Part shown: piece by piece, positions 44,958 to 53,088 of the stretch
Position numbering within the stretch: the stretch's first letter is position 1
Layout of the letters: every line of letters starts with the position of its first letter
Origin: Gemmatimonadota bacterium
Lineage (GTDB): Bacteria; Gemmatimonadota; Gemmatimonadetes; Gemmatimonadales; GWC2-71-9
NCBI GenBank assembly: GCA_016713785.1
Contig: JADJOM010000003.1
Coordinates: 2,189,501-2,253,500 of the forward strand
Direction: 5' to 3'
Length of the DNA stretch: 64,000 nt
Program-made: the position numbers and the translations under genes
The notes under the pieces: model-generated
What the model was told of the DNA's origin: nothing
Seen by the model: only the letters and a program-made list of their open reading frames with translations
Database searches by the model: none

Positions 44958-45710
44958 TCAGGCGGCGAAGGGGTGAGTGCCGAAGTCGCGCTCGAGGAAC
45001 TCGCGGACTTCCGGGACGGTGGACGCCCGGAACTCCTCGGGCGTCCCCTGCTGCACGATCTTGCCCCGGGTGAGCAGGGCCAGGCGGTCCGCGACCTTGA
45101 AGGCGCCGCGGACGTCGTGGGTCACCATGACGCTGGTGACGTGAAGCTCGCTGGCGAGGGTCTTCACCAGTTCGTCGATGATGTCCGAGTTCACCGGGTC
45201 GAGGCCGCTGGTGGGCTCGTCGTACAGCAGGTACTTGGGACTCCCCGCGATGGCCCGCGAGATGCCCACCCGCTTGCGCATCCCCCCGGAGAGCTGGGCC
45301 GGGTACTTGTCGCCGGTCTCGGCGGTGAGGTTCACCAGGCCCAGGCAGCGGTGCACCCGCTCGTGGCAGTAGTCCTCGTCCCGGTACTTCTCGTCGTCGG
45401 TGATGCCCAGGCGGATGTTCTCGAAGACGGTCATGGAGTCGAACAGGGCGCCGTTCTGGAAGACGTAGCCGATGGTGGAACGGAGCGCGCGCAGGTCGTC
45501 GCGCTTGAGCTTCGCCACGTCCTTGCCGTCGACGGTCACGGTGCCGGCGTCCTGGTGGATCAGCCCCACGATGTGCTTGAGCAGGACGCTCTTGCCGGTG
45601 CCCGAGGGGCCGAGCAGGGCGAGCGTCTCGCCGTCCTGGACGGTGAAGTCCACGCCGTCGAGGACGACCTGCTGGCCGAAGCGCTTCTTGACGCCCTGGA
45701 GTTCGATCAT
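44958..45710 (-). CDS. mlaF: MlaF-like ABC transporter ATPase
   Basis: 250 aa. Walker A GPSGTGKSVLLKHIVG, Q-loop GYVFQNGALFDSMTVFENI, signature LSGGMRKRVGISRAI, Walker B LLYDEPTSGLDP and switch VMVTHD. The VFQNGALFDSxTVxEN motif is specific to the Mkl/MlaF subgroup. It powers retrograde phospholipid transport with MlaE and MlaD. Gene order E-F-D is conserved; MlaB and MlaC are not nearby. Confidence 0.93.
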   Translation of the reverse strand: MIELQGVKKRFGQQVVLDGVDFTVQDGETLALLGPSGTGKSVLLKHIVGLIHQDAGTVTVDGKDVAKLKRDDLRALRSTIGYVFQNGALFDSMTVFENIRLGITDDEKYRDEDYCHERVHRCLGLVNLTAETGDKYPAQLSGGMRKRVGISRAIAGSPKYLLYDEPTSGLDPVNSDIIDELVKTLASELHVTSVMVTHDVRGAFKVADRLALLTRGKIVQQGTPEEFRASTVPEVREFLERDFGTHPFAA

Positions 45711-45718
45711 CGAACCGC

Positions 45719-45745
45719 CGGGAAGCGGGAAGCGGGAAGCGTGCG
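45719..45745. repeat. Short (GGGAAGC)n tract between mlaE and mlaF
   Basis: Three GGGAAGC units within the operon, in the roughly 50-bp spacer between genes. Confidence 0.65.
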
Positions 45746-45762
45746 CACGCGGTTCCCGGTCA

Positions 45763-46548
45763 TCAGTGCAGCAGCAGCTTGGCCAGCAGGGTATCGAGCA
45801 GCAGGATCATCACGCAGCTCGCGACGACGGCGCTGGTGGTGGCCTTCCCCACCCCCTCGGCGCCCTGCTCGGTGCTGAAGCCGAAGTAGCACGAGGTCAC
45901 CGTGATGCACACGGCGAAGGAGAAGCCCTTGATGACGGAGTAGTAGGCGTCGAAGGGGCGCCAGAAGATGCGGGCGCCGTAGGTGAAGTCGTAGTCGGTC
46001 ACCGGCAGCACCGCCTGCACCGCCACCCAGCCGGAGTAGATGCCGGTGACGTTGGCGATGACGGTGAGCACCGGGATCATCACCAGGCCGGCGAGCACCC
46101 GGGGGATCACCAGGTGGCTCGCCGGGGAGCGGCCCAGGGTCTCGAGGGCGTCGATCTGCTCGGTGACCCGCATGGTGCCGAGCTCGGCGGCGTAGCGGGC
46201 CCCGATGCGGCCGGCCAGGATGAGGCCGGTGAGCACCGGCCCCAGCTCCAGCACCACCGACTCCACGATCAGGGAGCCGGCCACGTAGTAGGGGATGTTG
46301 CCGCTGAACTGGTAGCCGGTCTGCAGGGCGGTGACGGCGCCGGCAAAACCGGCCACCAGGAGGATGATCGGCAGGCTGCCCACGCCGATGTTCCACGCCT
46401 CGATGATGGTCCGGGGGAACCAGACCCGCCACTCGGAGAGGCCCCGCACCATCTCGGCCACGAGCAGGCTCAGCCGGCCCACGTGAGCCAGCCCAGTGAG
46501 GACGAGGCGCCCGAGGGGGCGGCGGAGGTCGAACGTGGTCGTAGTCAT
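45763..46548 (-). CDS. mlaE: MlaE-like ABC transporter permease
   Basis: 261 aa with five to six TM segments and the MlaE signatures GFAGAVTALQTGYQF, VLELGPVLTGLILAGRIGARYAAELGTMRVTEQIDALETLG and a C-terminal GKATTSAVVASCVMILLLDTLL. It forms the membrane core of the MlaFEDB lipid transporter. Start ATG 46548, in a 31-bp gap divergent from mutY, so their promoters overlap. Confidence 0.93.
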   Translation of the reverse strand: MTTTTFDLRRPLGRLVLTGLAHVGRLSLLVAEMVRGLSEWRVWFPRTIIEAWNIGVGSLPIILLVAGFAGAVTALQTGYQFSGNIPYYVAGSLIVESVVLELGPVLTGLILAGRIGARYAAELGTMRVTEQIDALETLGRSPASHLVIPRVLAGLVMIPVLTVIANVTGIYSGWVAVQAVLPVTDYDFTYGARIFWRPFDAYYSVIKGFSFAVCITVTSCYFGFSTEQGAEGVGKATTSAVVASCVMILLLDTLLAKLLLH

Positions 46549-46579
46549 GAGGCCCGTGGCCCTAATATCTTGCCCCCCC

Positions 46580-47404
46580 ATGCCCCCCAAGTCCACCCCC
46601 GAGATGCGGGCCTTCCGCCAGCGACTGATGCGCTGGTTCCGGCGCAAGGGCCGCGACCTCCCCTGGCGCCGCACCCGCGACCCGTACCAGGTGCTGGTCT
46701 CGGAGTTCATGCTGCAGCAGACCCAGGTGAGCCGGGTGACCGAGTACTTCCCCCGCTTCCTGGACCGCTACCCCACCATCCACGCCCTGGCCGCCGCCCC
46801 ACCCGGGCAGGTGCGCGAGACCTGGCAGGGCCTCGGCTACTACCGCCGCGCCATGCACCTGCACCGGCTGGCGCAGGTGGTGGTGACGGAGCACGCCGGG
46901 GTGCTGCCCGATGATCCCGCGGCGCTGCGCCGGCTGCCCGGGGTGGGCCGCTACACCGCCGGCGCGGTGGCCACCTTTGCCTTCGAACAGGCGCATCCGG
47001 CGGTGGATACGAACGTTGGACGGGTGATTCAACGGGCGTTCATGCCCAGGGCCCGACCGGCGAAGGCCGGGAAACGGGAAAGGGGAAAAGGGAAACGGGG
47101 TGCGGCGGCAGGCGCGGCGGCGCGGGAGCACCGGATCTGGGAGATCGGCGCGGGGCTGCAGCCGCGCGCGGGGAACGCGGCCTGGACATTCAACCAGGCG
47201 ATCATGGAGCTGGGGGCGCTGGTGTGCACGGCGCGGGTGGCGAAGTGCGAAGTGTGCCCGGTGCGGGCGGTGTGCAGGACAGGAAAGAAGGGAAGCGGGA
47301 AGCGGCGACCGAGCGCCCTTCAGGAGCCGCGCAGCGGCGACTCGGGCGCGAGGGAGTGCGGGAAGCGGGGCAGAAGGCTAGAGCGGGCGACGGGATCTGA
47401 GTAG
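46580..47404 (+). CDS. mutY: A/G-specific adenine DNA glycosylase with repeat insertions
   Basis: HhH-GPD core: SEFMLQQTQVSRVTEYFPRF, LPGVGRYTAGAVATFAF, catalytic Asp in HPAVDTNVGRV, and the 4Fe-4S ligands in CTARVAKCEVCPVRAVC (C-x6-C-x2-C-x5-C). It removes A opposite 8-oxoG. A heptamer tract at 47066-47100 inserts an in-frame Lys/Arg/Gly linker (GKRERGKGKRG) between the catalytic helix and the last helices. The C-terminal NUDIX-like 8-oxoG reader of full MutY is absent and replaced by repeat-coded residues (GSGKRR). 274 aa versus about 350. Confidence 0.88.
   Translation: MPPKSTPEMRAFRQRLMRWFRRKGRDLPWRRTRDPYQVLVSEFMLQQTQVSRVTEYFPRFLDRYPTIHALAAAPPGQVRETWQGLGYYRRAMHLHRLAQVVVTEHAGVLPDDPAALRRLPGVGRYTAGAVATFAFEQAHPAVDTNVGRVIQRAFMPRARPAKAGKRERGKGKRGAAAGAAAREHRIWEIGAGLQPRAGNAAWTFNQAIMELGALVCTARVAKCEVCPVRAVCRTGKKGSGKRRPSALQEPRSGDSGARECGKRGRRLERATGSE
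47066..47100. repeat. In-frame heptamer insertion within mutY
   Basis: GGGAAAC/GGGAAAA/GGGAAAC units inside the mutY coding region. A second, shorter heptamer run lies at about 47286-47307 and a third at about 47358-47372, inside the aberrant C-terminus. Confidence 0.7.
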
Positions 47405-47734
47405 TCCCTGGAGGAGCCGTCGCGAGAGCTGGTTCATCTCAGCGATGGGACCGAGCCGCTCGGCGGGGATGAGGGCCAGCTCCCGGGCGAGGTCGAGCAG
47501 CTCGGCGGTCTCCACCGCGGAGCCGTAGGCAATACCGAGGTGGCGGGTGTAGTTCGCGCCGGGACCGAAGCTCCACCCTTCGGCGATATTCAGTTGCACG
47601 GAGAGCGCGGACCGCTGGAGCTGTCCGAACAGGGCCGTGGCCCATGGCACCCAGCAGTCGCGGGCGAGGAGGAAACACTCGCGGGATACCACGCGGGCAG
47701 ACCGCCAGGCCCGGAGCGAGCGATGACCGTGCAT
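47378..47734 (-). CDS. Four-helix-bundle protein (S23 rRNA-intervening-sequence family)
   Basis: 118 aa. Family core: LRAWRSARVVSRECFLLARDCW, LFGQLQRSALSVQLNIAEGWS and YGSAVETAELLDLARELALI, the pattern of TIGR02436 four-helix-bundle proteins, first found in 23S rRNA insertions but here a stand-alone gene. Role unknown. Its end overlaps the aberrant C-terminus of mutY by 27 bp in convergent orientation, further hinting that the mutY tail is secondary. Confidence 0.8.
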   Translation of the reverse strand: MHGHRSLRAWRSARVVSRECFLLARDCWVPWATALFGQLQRSALSVQLNIAEGWSFGPGANYTRHLGIAYGSAVETAELLDLARELALIPAERLGPIAEMNQLSRRLLQGLLRSRRPL

Positions 47735-47784
47735 GCCACATGGTGAAGCGGGGCGGCCGCCCTGCAGGCACCACATCAACGCAC

Positions 47785-47875
47785 GCCGTTCCGTTTCCCT
47801 CTTCCCTCTTCCCTCTTCCCTCTTCCCTCTTCCCTCTTCCCGCTTCCCGCTTCCCGCTTCCCGCTTCCCACCGTC
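47785..47875. repeat. Long TTCCCTC/TTCCCGC heptamer array
   Basis: At least ten heptamers (TTCCCTC, then TTCCCGC), the longest perfect run in the window, ending at the stop codon of the membrane gene. Confidence 0.85.
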
Positions 47876-48322
47876 CTAGTACTTGTGCAACACCCCCGCC
47901 AGCAGGGCGATGAGTCCCAGGTTGCCGGCGATCATCCCGGCCATCGACTGGCGCTTGCGCAGCGCGTCGAAGAGCGGGGCGGAGTCGCCGGTGGGCGACA
48001 TGCGGGTGAGGCGGCCCAGCGCGGGGAGGGAGACGAAGAGCACCAGCAGCGCGGCGATGACGCCGAAGAGCTGCATGGCCATGAGCCAGGAGCTGGGCGA
48101 GGCCTGCCGGGCGGCGGGGACGCTCAGGTGGAAGCCGGAGAGGATGGTGAGGATGATGCCGGGGAGCATCAGGGTGCGGTGGATGCCGTGCAGCATGCGC
48201 ACGATGACCGCCTGGGTGGCCCGCTCTTCCTTGCGCCCGCGGATGCCGATGAGCATCGCGGCGATGCCGCCGCCGAGCCAGAGGGTGAATCCGAGGATGT
48301 GGGCAAGGTAGGAGAGCGTCAT
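47876..48322 (-). CDS. CopD/DUF2269-like membrane protein
   Basis: 148 aa with four TM segments: SYLAHILGFTLWLGGGIAAMLIGI, RTLMLPGIILTILSGFHLSV, WLMAMQLFGVIAALLVLFVSLPAL and AGNLGLIALLAGVL. The His in the first TM and Gly-rich loops are like CopD/DUF2269 proteins. Ion or haem binding is not shown. ATG 48322 overlaps the DUF2203 stop, so coupled. Confidence 0.7.
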   Translation of the reverse strand: MTLSYLAHILGFTLWLGGGIAAMLIGIRGRKEERATQAVIVRMLHGIHRTLMLPGIILTILSGFHLSVPAARQASPSSWLMAMQLFGVIAALLVLFVSLPALGRLTRMSPTGDSAPLFDALRKRQSMAGMIAGNLGLIALLAGVLHKY

Positions 48323-48747
48323 CCGGCCACCGTTTCCATGAGCATGAGTTCGTCGAGGGGCTGGCGCCCGTCGAAGCCGCCGTCCACTTCGTGCCAGTGC
48401 GCGATCCGGTCCTCGCCGTGGTGCCAGCAGAGGAAGACCAGCCGGTCCTCGCGCAGGGCGTAGAAGTCCACCAGTCCCGCCTCGAAGCCCTTGAAGACGC
48501 AGCCGATGGACTCGAGTTCCACCAGGCAGTCGTTGATGCGGATGGCCTCGCGGCTGGCCGCCTCGCGCAGCGCCTGGATCTCCTCGGACTCCCCCTGCTC
48601 CGCCCGCCGCGGCGCGCACAGCAGCTCGTAGCGGGCCACCAGCTCCTTCCACCGCGGGTGCGCGAGGAGCAGCTCGCCGACCACCCGCCGCACCAGCGGC
48701 AGGGTGGCGGTGGCCTCGCGGACGGTGAAGATGCGGGGCCCGGTCAT
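48319..48747 (-). CDS. DUF2203 family protein
   Basis: 142 aa. Matches DUF2203: FTVREATATLPLVRRVVGEL, then a helical middle and the typical C-terminus GFEAGLVDFYALREDRLVFLCWHHGEDRIAHWHEVDGGFDGRQPL. The conserved CWHHGE/HWHE residues suggest metal binding, but no activity is known. It begins just after the CBS gene stop and is coupled to the CopD-like gene. Confidence 0.88.
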   Translation of the reverse strand: MTGPRIFTVREATATLPLVRRVVGELLLAHPRWKELVARYELLCAPRRAEQGESEEIQALREAASREAIRINDCLVELESIGCVFKGFEAGLVDFYALREDRLVFLCWHHGEDRIAHWHEVDGGFDGRQPLDELMLMETVAG

Positions 48748-48748
48748 G

Positions 48749-49156
48749 CTAGCGCCACACGATCCGGATCCCGGCGACCTGCTCCGGGTGGCTGATGAAG
48801 CCGATGACCCGGTGCTCGGAGTCCACCACCGTGATGGTGGGCCGCAGGTGCGACTCGCTGGGATCCTGGTTGAGGTAGATGGCGAAGCCGTCGAGCTCGG
48901 TGTCGGGGCCCACCACCGAGCTGTCGGTGCGCATGATCTCGTCGGCGCGGGTGGTCTGGGGGTCCTGCCCCATGGCCAGGCAGCGGGTGACGAGGTCGCG
49001 GTCGCTCAGGCACCCCAGGAACCGGCGGGCGCGGTGGTCGTCGACCACCGGCACCACGGAGATGTTGCGGGTCCGGAACATGATCGCCACTTCGCTCGCG
49101 GAGGCATTCGCCACCGCCACGAAGGGGTTGGGCACCATGGCGTCGGAGGCTTTCAT
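48749..49156 (-). CDS. CBS domain pair protein
   Basis: 135 aa, two CBS motifs: VAIMFRTRNISVVPVVDDHRARRFLGCLSDRDLVTR (first) and a second around PTITVVDSEHRVIGFIS with an insertion of LDGFAIYLNQDPSESHL. Stand-alone CBS proteins bind adenosyl nucleotides and act as energy sensors. It is first in a compact run CBS-DUF2203-CopD-like. Confidence 0.87.
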   Translation of the reverse strand: MKASDAMVPNPFVAVANASASEVAIMFRTRNISVVPVVDDHRARRFLGCLSDRDLVTRCLAMGQDPQTTRADEIMRTDSSVVGPDTELDGFAIYLNQDPSESHLRPTITVVDSEHRVIGFISHPEQVAGIRIVWR

Positions 49157-49260
49157 TGCTCAGCCGGTTGAAGGAGTGGAAGGGCGCGCCCTGGGGGGAA
49201 TCCTGCCCGCGGACGGCCCCGGGCCGGAATGGCGGCAGGCACGCTACGGCCGCAATTTGC

Positions 49261-50106
49261 TCATCCGGGCCCCGAATTCAAGCCCGCGAGCGCCGCGCGC
49301 GTGGCCACGTACCCTTCCTCGACGTAACTCCGGACCTGGTCCACCTTGAACGTGGAGCCGCGGCGGGTGCGGGGCCGGACGTGCAGCAGCGGCGGCCGGT
49401 TGGGGCTGGCGCGCCACAGCGCGAACTGCGCGGCGGTCTGTCCCGACATCAGGATGCCGAGCGCCTCGTTGTGGGCGTCGACCACCGGGGGGAGGCCGCT
49501 GGGCGGGCCGGGCTGGGCCAGCTCGTCGAAGCCGGGGCCCACGTCCACCGCCACCACCAGGCGGGCCGGCGGGATGGCGGCGGCCTCGAGCGGCACCACG
49601 GCGCGGAGCCCGCCATCGGCGTAGCGCCGCCCCCCGATCTCCGCCGCCGGCAGGAAGAGCGGCAGGGCGCAGCTGGCGTAGAGGGCGTCGAGCAGCGGCG
49701 CCTCGCGGCCGCCGTCCCCGAACAGCGCGAGTTCCCCGTTGTCGAGCGCCACCGCGGTGACGGTGAGCGGGTGGACCAGCTCCCCGAAGCGGCGCGCCGG
49801 GACCAGTCGCGCCAGCGCGGCGCGGAACGGCTCCGGCTTGAGCAGCGCCCGGGCCCACAGCCCCTTGAAGATGGCGAAGGGGTCGGTCTGCACGATCTCC
49901 CGCTCGCCCAGGGTGGCGATCTTCTCCAGCGCCTGCGGCGCCGTCACCCCGCAGGCAAAGAGCGCCGCGAAGACCGACCCCATCGAGGTGCCGAAGAAGC
50001 GGGTGGGCACCAGCGCCGCCTCCTCGAGGGCGCGCAGCGCCCCGATGTGCGCCGCCGCCTTGGCGCCACCGCCCCCGCAGACGAGGGTGATCCCCGCCGG
50101 GCTCAC
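49261..50106 (-). CDS. Patatin-like phospholipase
   Basis: 281 aa. Ser-Asp dyad motifs: oxyanion loop CGGGGAKAAAHIGAL, nucleophile elbow GTSMGS (Ser) and DGG (YADGGLRAVVPL) with the catalytic Asp. No signal peptide, so probably cytoplasmic. Starts with GTG at 50106, overlapping the thioesterase stop by four bases; the two are co-translated, and together suggest acyl-chain release and trimming. Confidence 0.9.
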   Translation of the reverse strand: MSPAGITLVCGGGGAKAAAHIGALRALEEAALVPTRFFGTSMGSVFAALFACGVTAPQALEKIATLGEREIVQTDPFAIFKGLWARALLKPEPFRAALARLVPARRFGELVHPLTVTAVALDNGELALFGDGGREAPLLDALYASCALPLFLPAAEIGGRRYADGGLRAVVPLEAAAIPPARLVVAVDVGPGFDELAQPGPPSGLPPVVDAHNEALGILMSGQTAAQFALWRASPNRPPLLHVRPRTRRGSTFKVDQVRSYVEEGYVATRAALAGLNSGPG

Positions 50107-50561
50107 CGCTTCCGCTCCTCCCGGTGCCGCCGCGCCCGCTCGTGCCGGGCCTGCTCCTCGGGCGTCTCCGGCACCAGCCGGGGCACCCGGCGCGGCTCCC
50201 CCGTGTCGTCGATGGCCACGAAGACCACCCGCGCGGTGTGGGTGTGCCGCCGTTCGCCACTCGCCACGTTCTCGGAGTACACCTCGACCGAGACGTCCAT
50301 CGAGCTGTTCCCGACGTAGTCCACCGAGGCGTGGCAGGTGACCAGCGCCCCCACCGGGATCCGTTCCTTGAAGTCCACCCGGTCGAAGCTCGCCGTCACC
50401 GCCGGACCGCCCGCGTGCCGGATCGCCGCCACCGCCGCCGCCTGGTCCACCATGGCGAGCAGGTGCCCGCCGAAGAGGTCGCCCAGCACGTTCTGCATGT
50501 GCGGCATGACGAGCGTGGTGAGCTCGGCCTTGCTGAAGGACATCGGGTGGGAGTCGGGCAT
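50103..50561 (-). CDS. Acyl-CoA thioesterase (YciA-like hotdog fold)
   Basis: 152 aa. Hotdog-fold signatures: TTLVMPHMQNVLGDLFGGHLLAMVDQAAAVAAIRHAGG with the catalytic Asp, ASFDRVDFKERIPVGALVTCHASVDYVGNSSMDVSVEVYSEN, and VVFVAIDDTGEPRRVP. It hydrolyses acyl-CoA thioesters. First gene of a two-gene unit with the patatin gene. Confidence 0.9.
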   Translation of the reverse strand: MPDSHPMSFSKAELTTLVMPHMQNVLGDLFGGHLLAMVDQAAAVAAIRHAGGPAVTASFDRVDFKERIPVGALVTCHASVDYVGNSSMDVSVEVYSENVASGERRHTHTARVVFVAIDDTGEPRRVPRLVPETPEEQARHERARRHREERKR

Positions 50562-50565
50562 GGGC

Positions 50566-50728
50566 CGGGAGCGGGAAGAGGGAAACGGGAAACGGGAAGA
50601 GGGAAACGGGAAGAGGGAAACGGGAAGAGGGAAACGGGAAGAGGGGAAGGGGGAACGGGGAAGGGGGATGGGGGATGGCTCACTACCGCCCTACCGCCCT
50701 ACCGCCCTACCGCCCTACCGCCCTACCG
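50566..50728. repeat. Heptamer array followed by (CTACCGCC)n octamers
   Basis: GGGAAGAGGGAAAC-type heptamers (50566-50660) followed by at least six perfect CTACCGCC octamers (50684-50728), ending at the nadE stop codon. Confidence 0.8.
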
Positions 50729-50729
50729 C

Positions 50730-52535
50730 CTAGTAATCCACCGGCCTCAGATAATACTCCCCGATCGCCGTCTGCGAGAGCATGGCGACCGTGGGGAGGC
50801 GGCGCTTCCAGTGGGTGGATTCGAGTCGCCGCTCCACCAGGGCCACCTCCGCCGGGGTGAAGCCGCGGGGCACGACCTGCTCGGCCGGGTACCCCTGCAG
50901 CAGCCAGTGGAGGATCAGGTCGGCGCGGGGATACGAGATGCCGAAGTCCGCCTCGTCGGTCTGGCCACGGATCAGGTCGGCGCTGGCCGGCTTGGTGACG
51001 ATGACGTCGGGGACGCCCAGGTGCCGGGCGAGGGCCCAGACCTGGCTCTTGAAGAGGTCGCCGATGGGATTGACTGGCGGGCTGTCGTCGGCGTGCCAGG
51101 TGAAGTAGCCGAAGAGCCGCTCGGTCTTGTTGCCGGTGCCGAGGGGGAGGGCGCCGAGCTCCACGGAGAGGTCGAAGAGGGTGATCATGCGCATCCGGGC
51201 CATGACGTTGCCGCGGCGCGCCGGGGTGGAGTCGCCGCCCACGGCCTGCACGATGCCGTCGACGCCGGCGGAGATGTCCACGGTGCGGCTGGGGATGCCG
51301 AGCTGGTCGATGACCAGCTGCGCGTGGGCCAGGCTCTCGGGGCTCGAGGTGCGGTAGGGCATGCGGACGGCGGTGACGTTCTCCTTGCCGAGCGCCTCGA
51401 CGGCCAGAAAGGTCACCAGCGCGCTGTCCACGCCGCCGGAGAGCCCGATCACCGCCTTGCCGAACTTGCGGCGGCGGGTGAGCTCGTCGCGGAGGAACTC
51501 CACCAGCCACGTCCGGGTGAGCTCGGGATCGATGGCGAGGGGATCGCTGGCCCCGGCGGATGGGCGGGGCACGGCGGGAGGCGGTTCGGCGGTTCGCCGG
51601 TTCGGGGGACTGGTGGGGGCCCGCGAGGGTCCCTCCGGAGCGCCCCCCGGACGAACCGCCCAGCCGCCCAGCCGCCCATCGCCGAGCAGGTGCGGCAGCC
51701 GGAGCTGCAGGTCCGACAGCAGCGGCGCCTCGGCCCGGGCGCGGGTGATCTCGTCGAAGTCGAGGGCCACCGGCACCGTGGCCGGCTCGAACAGCGGCGC
51801 CTGCAGCAGCACCGTGCCGCGCGGCCCCGCCACGATGGAGCCCCCCGCGAACCCCTTCCCCCCCTCGAACCCCACCAGGTGCGACACCACCACGTACACC
51901 CCGTGCTCCTCCGCGATCCCCTGCGCCAGCCGGTCCCAGCGGTCGAGGTTGGCGGGGCGGGAGCCGCCGGCGCGCGGCGCGAGGCCGCGGGCCGGCGTGG
52001 CGCTCGGCACCAGGATCACCTGGGCGCCATCCAGCGCCGCGAGCGTGGGGGCCAAGGAATGCCAGGCGTCCTCGCACACCAGCATCGCCGCGCGGCCGAA
52101 GCGGGTGTCGAAGGCCTGCACCGAGCGGCCCGGCTCCACGAAGCGTTCCTCGTCGAAGACGCCGTACGTGGGCAGGAACACCTTGCGATGGACGTGCCGG
52201 ATGCCGGCGTCGGCGCCGCCCAGGCTGGCGTACAGCGCGGAGTTGTGGAGGTGGCTGTTCCAGACCTCGTAGAAGCCCACGCACACCTCGAGCGGCGGGG
52301 CGCCGCTCTCCCGGTGCACCCGGGCCAGGTCCTCGAACAGCCGCTCGGCCGGGAGCGCCAGCTCCTGCACCCCGCCCTCGAGGAAGTACCCGGTGAGCGC
52401 GGCCTCGGGAAACACCACCAGCGCCGGCGGCTCGTCCCAGGCGGCGACGGCGCGGAACACCTCGCCCGCGCGCGCGAGGTTCGCGGCGTACTCGCCCTTG
52501 TCGGGCCGGAACTGCGCGATGGCGATCTGGAGCAT
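50730..52535 (-). CDS. nadE: Glutamine-dependent NAD+ synthetase
   Basis: 601 aa. N-terminal glutaminase (C-N hydrolase) with the Glu-Lys-Cys triad in FPEAALTGYF, HRKVFLPTYG and LVCEDAWHS; C-terminal ATP pyrophosphatase with GLSGGVDSALV and LPLGTGNKTERLFGYFTWHADDS. It amidates deamido-NAD with glutamine in the last step of NAD synthesis. The inter-domain linker near residues 310-345 is low-complexity (APEGPSRAPTSPPNRRTAEPP) and coded by GGCGGTTC-type octamers at about 51572-51690. Start ATG 52535. Intact frame. Confidence 0.93.
   Translation of the reverse strand: MLQIAIAQFRPDKGEYAANLARAGEVFRAVAAWDEPPALVVFPEAALTGYFLEGGVQELALPAERLFEDLARVHRESGAPPLEVCVGFYEVWNSHLHNSALYASLGGADAGIRHVHRKVFLPTYGVFDEERFVEPGRSVQAFDTRFGRAAMLVCEDAWHSLAPTLAALDGAQVILVPSATPARGLAPRAGGSRPANLDRWDRLAQGIAEEHGVYVVVSHLVGFEGGKGFAGGSIVAGPRGTVLLQAPLFEPATVPVALDFDEITRARAEAPLLSDLQLRLPHLLGDGRLGGWAVRPGGAPEGPSRAPTSPPNRRTAEPPPAVPRPSAGASDPLAIDPELTRTWLVEFLRDELTRRRKFGKAVIGLSGGVDSALVTFLAVEALGKENVTAVRMPYRTSSPESLAHAQLVIDQLGIPSRTVDISAGVDGIVQAVGGDSTPARRGNVMARMRMITLFDLSVELGALPLGTGNKTERLFGYFTWHADDSPPVNPIGDLFKSQVWALARHLGVPDVIVTKPASADLIRGQTDEADFGISYPRADLILHWLLQGYPAEQVVPRGFTPAEVALVERRLESTHWKRRLPTVAMLSQTAIGEYYLRPVDY
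51572..51690. repeat. Octamer-derived insertion in the nadE linker
   Basis: GGCGGTTC/GGTTCGCC octamers within nadE, translated as a Pro/Arg/Ala-rich linker. Octamers of the same family lie upstream of the gene at about 52560-52580. Confidence 0.65.
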
Positions 52536-52684
52536 GGGGGGAAGATAGCAGGCGGTGGGGCAGCTCGGCGGCTCGGCGGCTGGGGAAGCGAGGGGGGGCC
52601 CGCACGGCGGGCGTCCGACGGGGCGGAGGGGTGGGGCGGGACTGGGCGTCCGCCGCGCGGGCCGCCCCGAGCGACACTCGGAGG

Positions 52685-53062
52685 CTAGCGGCTGGCCAGC
52701 GGTGTGCCGAGGGCGAAGCCGGCGGCGGTCGCGGCGAGGGAGAGCGCCACGCTGGCCCCGACATAGGTGAGGGCCTTGCCCCACTGCCCATCCTGCATGA
52801 GCGTCACCGACTCGGCGCTGAAGGTGGAGAACGTGGTGTAGCCGCCGCACAGCCCCACCGTCAGGAAGGCGCGCACCTCGGCGCTCAGGGACGGCGGATG
52901 GCTGGCCCAGCGGAGCAGGAAGCCGAGCAGGAGCGAGCCGGAGATGTTGACGAGGAGGGTCCCGGTGGGGAACGCGGGGCCGGCGAGGCGCTGGACCCAG
53001 CCGCCCAGGAGGTAGCGGAGGACGCCGCCGATGGCGCTGCCCAGTGCGATGTACCAGATCAT
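52685..53062 (-). CDS. crcB: Fluoride ion channel CrcB/FluC
   Basis: 125 aa with four TM helices and the FluC motifs GSAIGGVLRYLLGGW, FPTGTLLVNISGSLLLGFL, LCGGYTTFSTFSAESV. It forms dimeric channels that expel fluoride. The start is only 26 bp from the divergent phosphatase gene, too little for an upstream fluoride riboswitch. Confidence 0.94.
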   Translation of the reverse strand: MIWYIALGSAIGGVLRYLLGGWVQRLAGPAFPTGTLLVNISGSLLLGFLLRWASHPPSLSAEVRAFLTVGLCGGYTTFSTFSAESVTLMQDGQWGKALTYVGASVALSLAATAAGFALGTPLASR

Positions 53063-53088
53063 GCCGGGAGTCCTTAGTTTACCGCCCC

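Noticed and set aside
43125..45878. 917-residue plus-strand open frame
   Set aside because: Antisense to the HD hydrolase and mlaD-mlaF genes; Gly/Val/Glu/Gln-rich with no motif, the normal shadow of high-GC genes on the opposite strand.
47785..47875. CRISPR-like array
   Set aside because: The repeat unit is 7 bp with no unique spacers and no cas genes; it is a microsatellite.
53063..53088. Fluoride riboswitch upstream of crcB
   Set aside because: Only 26 bp separate crcB from the divergent neighbour and no riboswitch motif is present.
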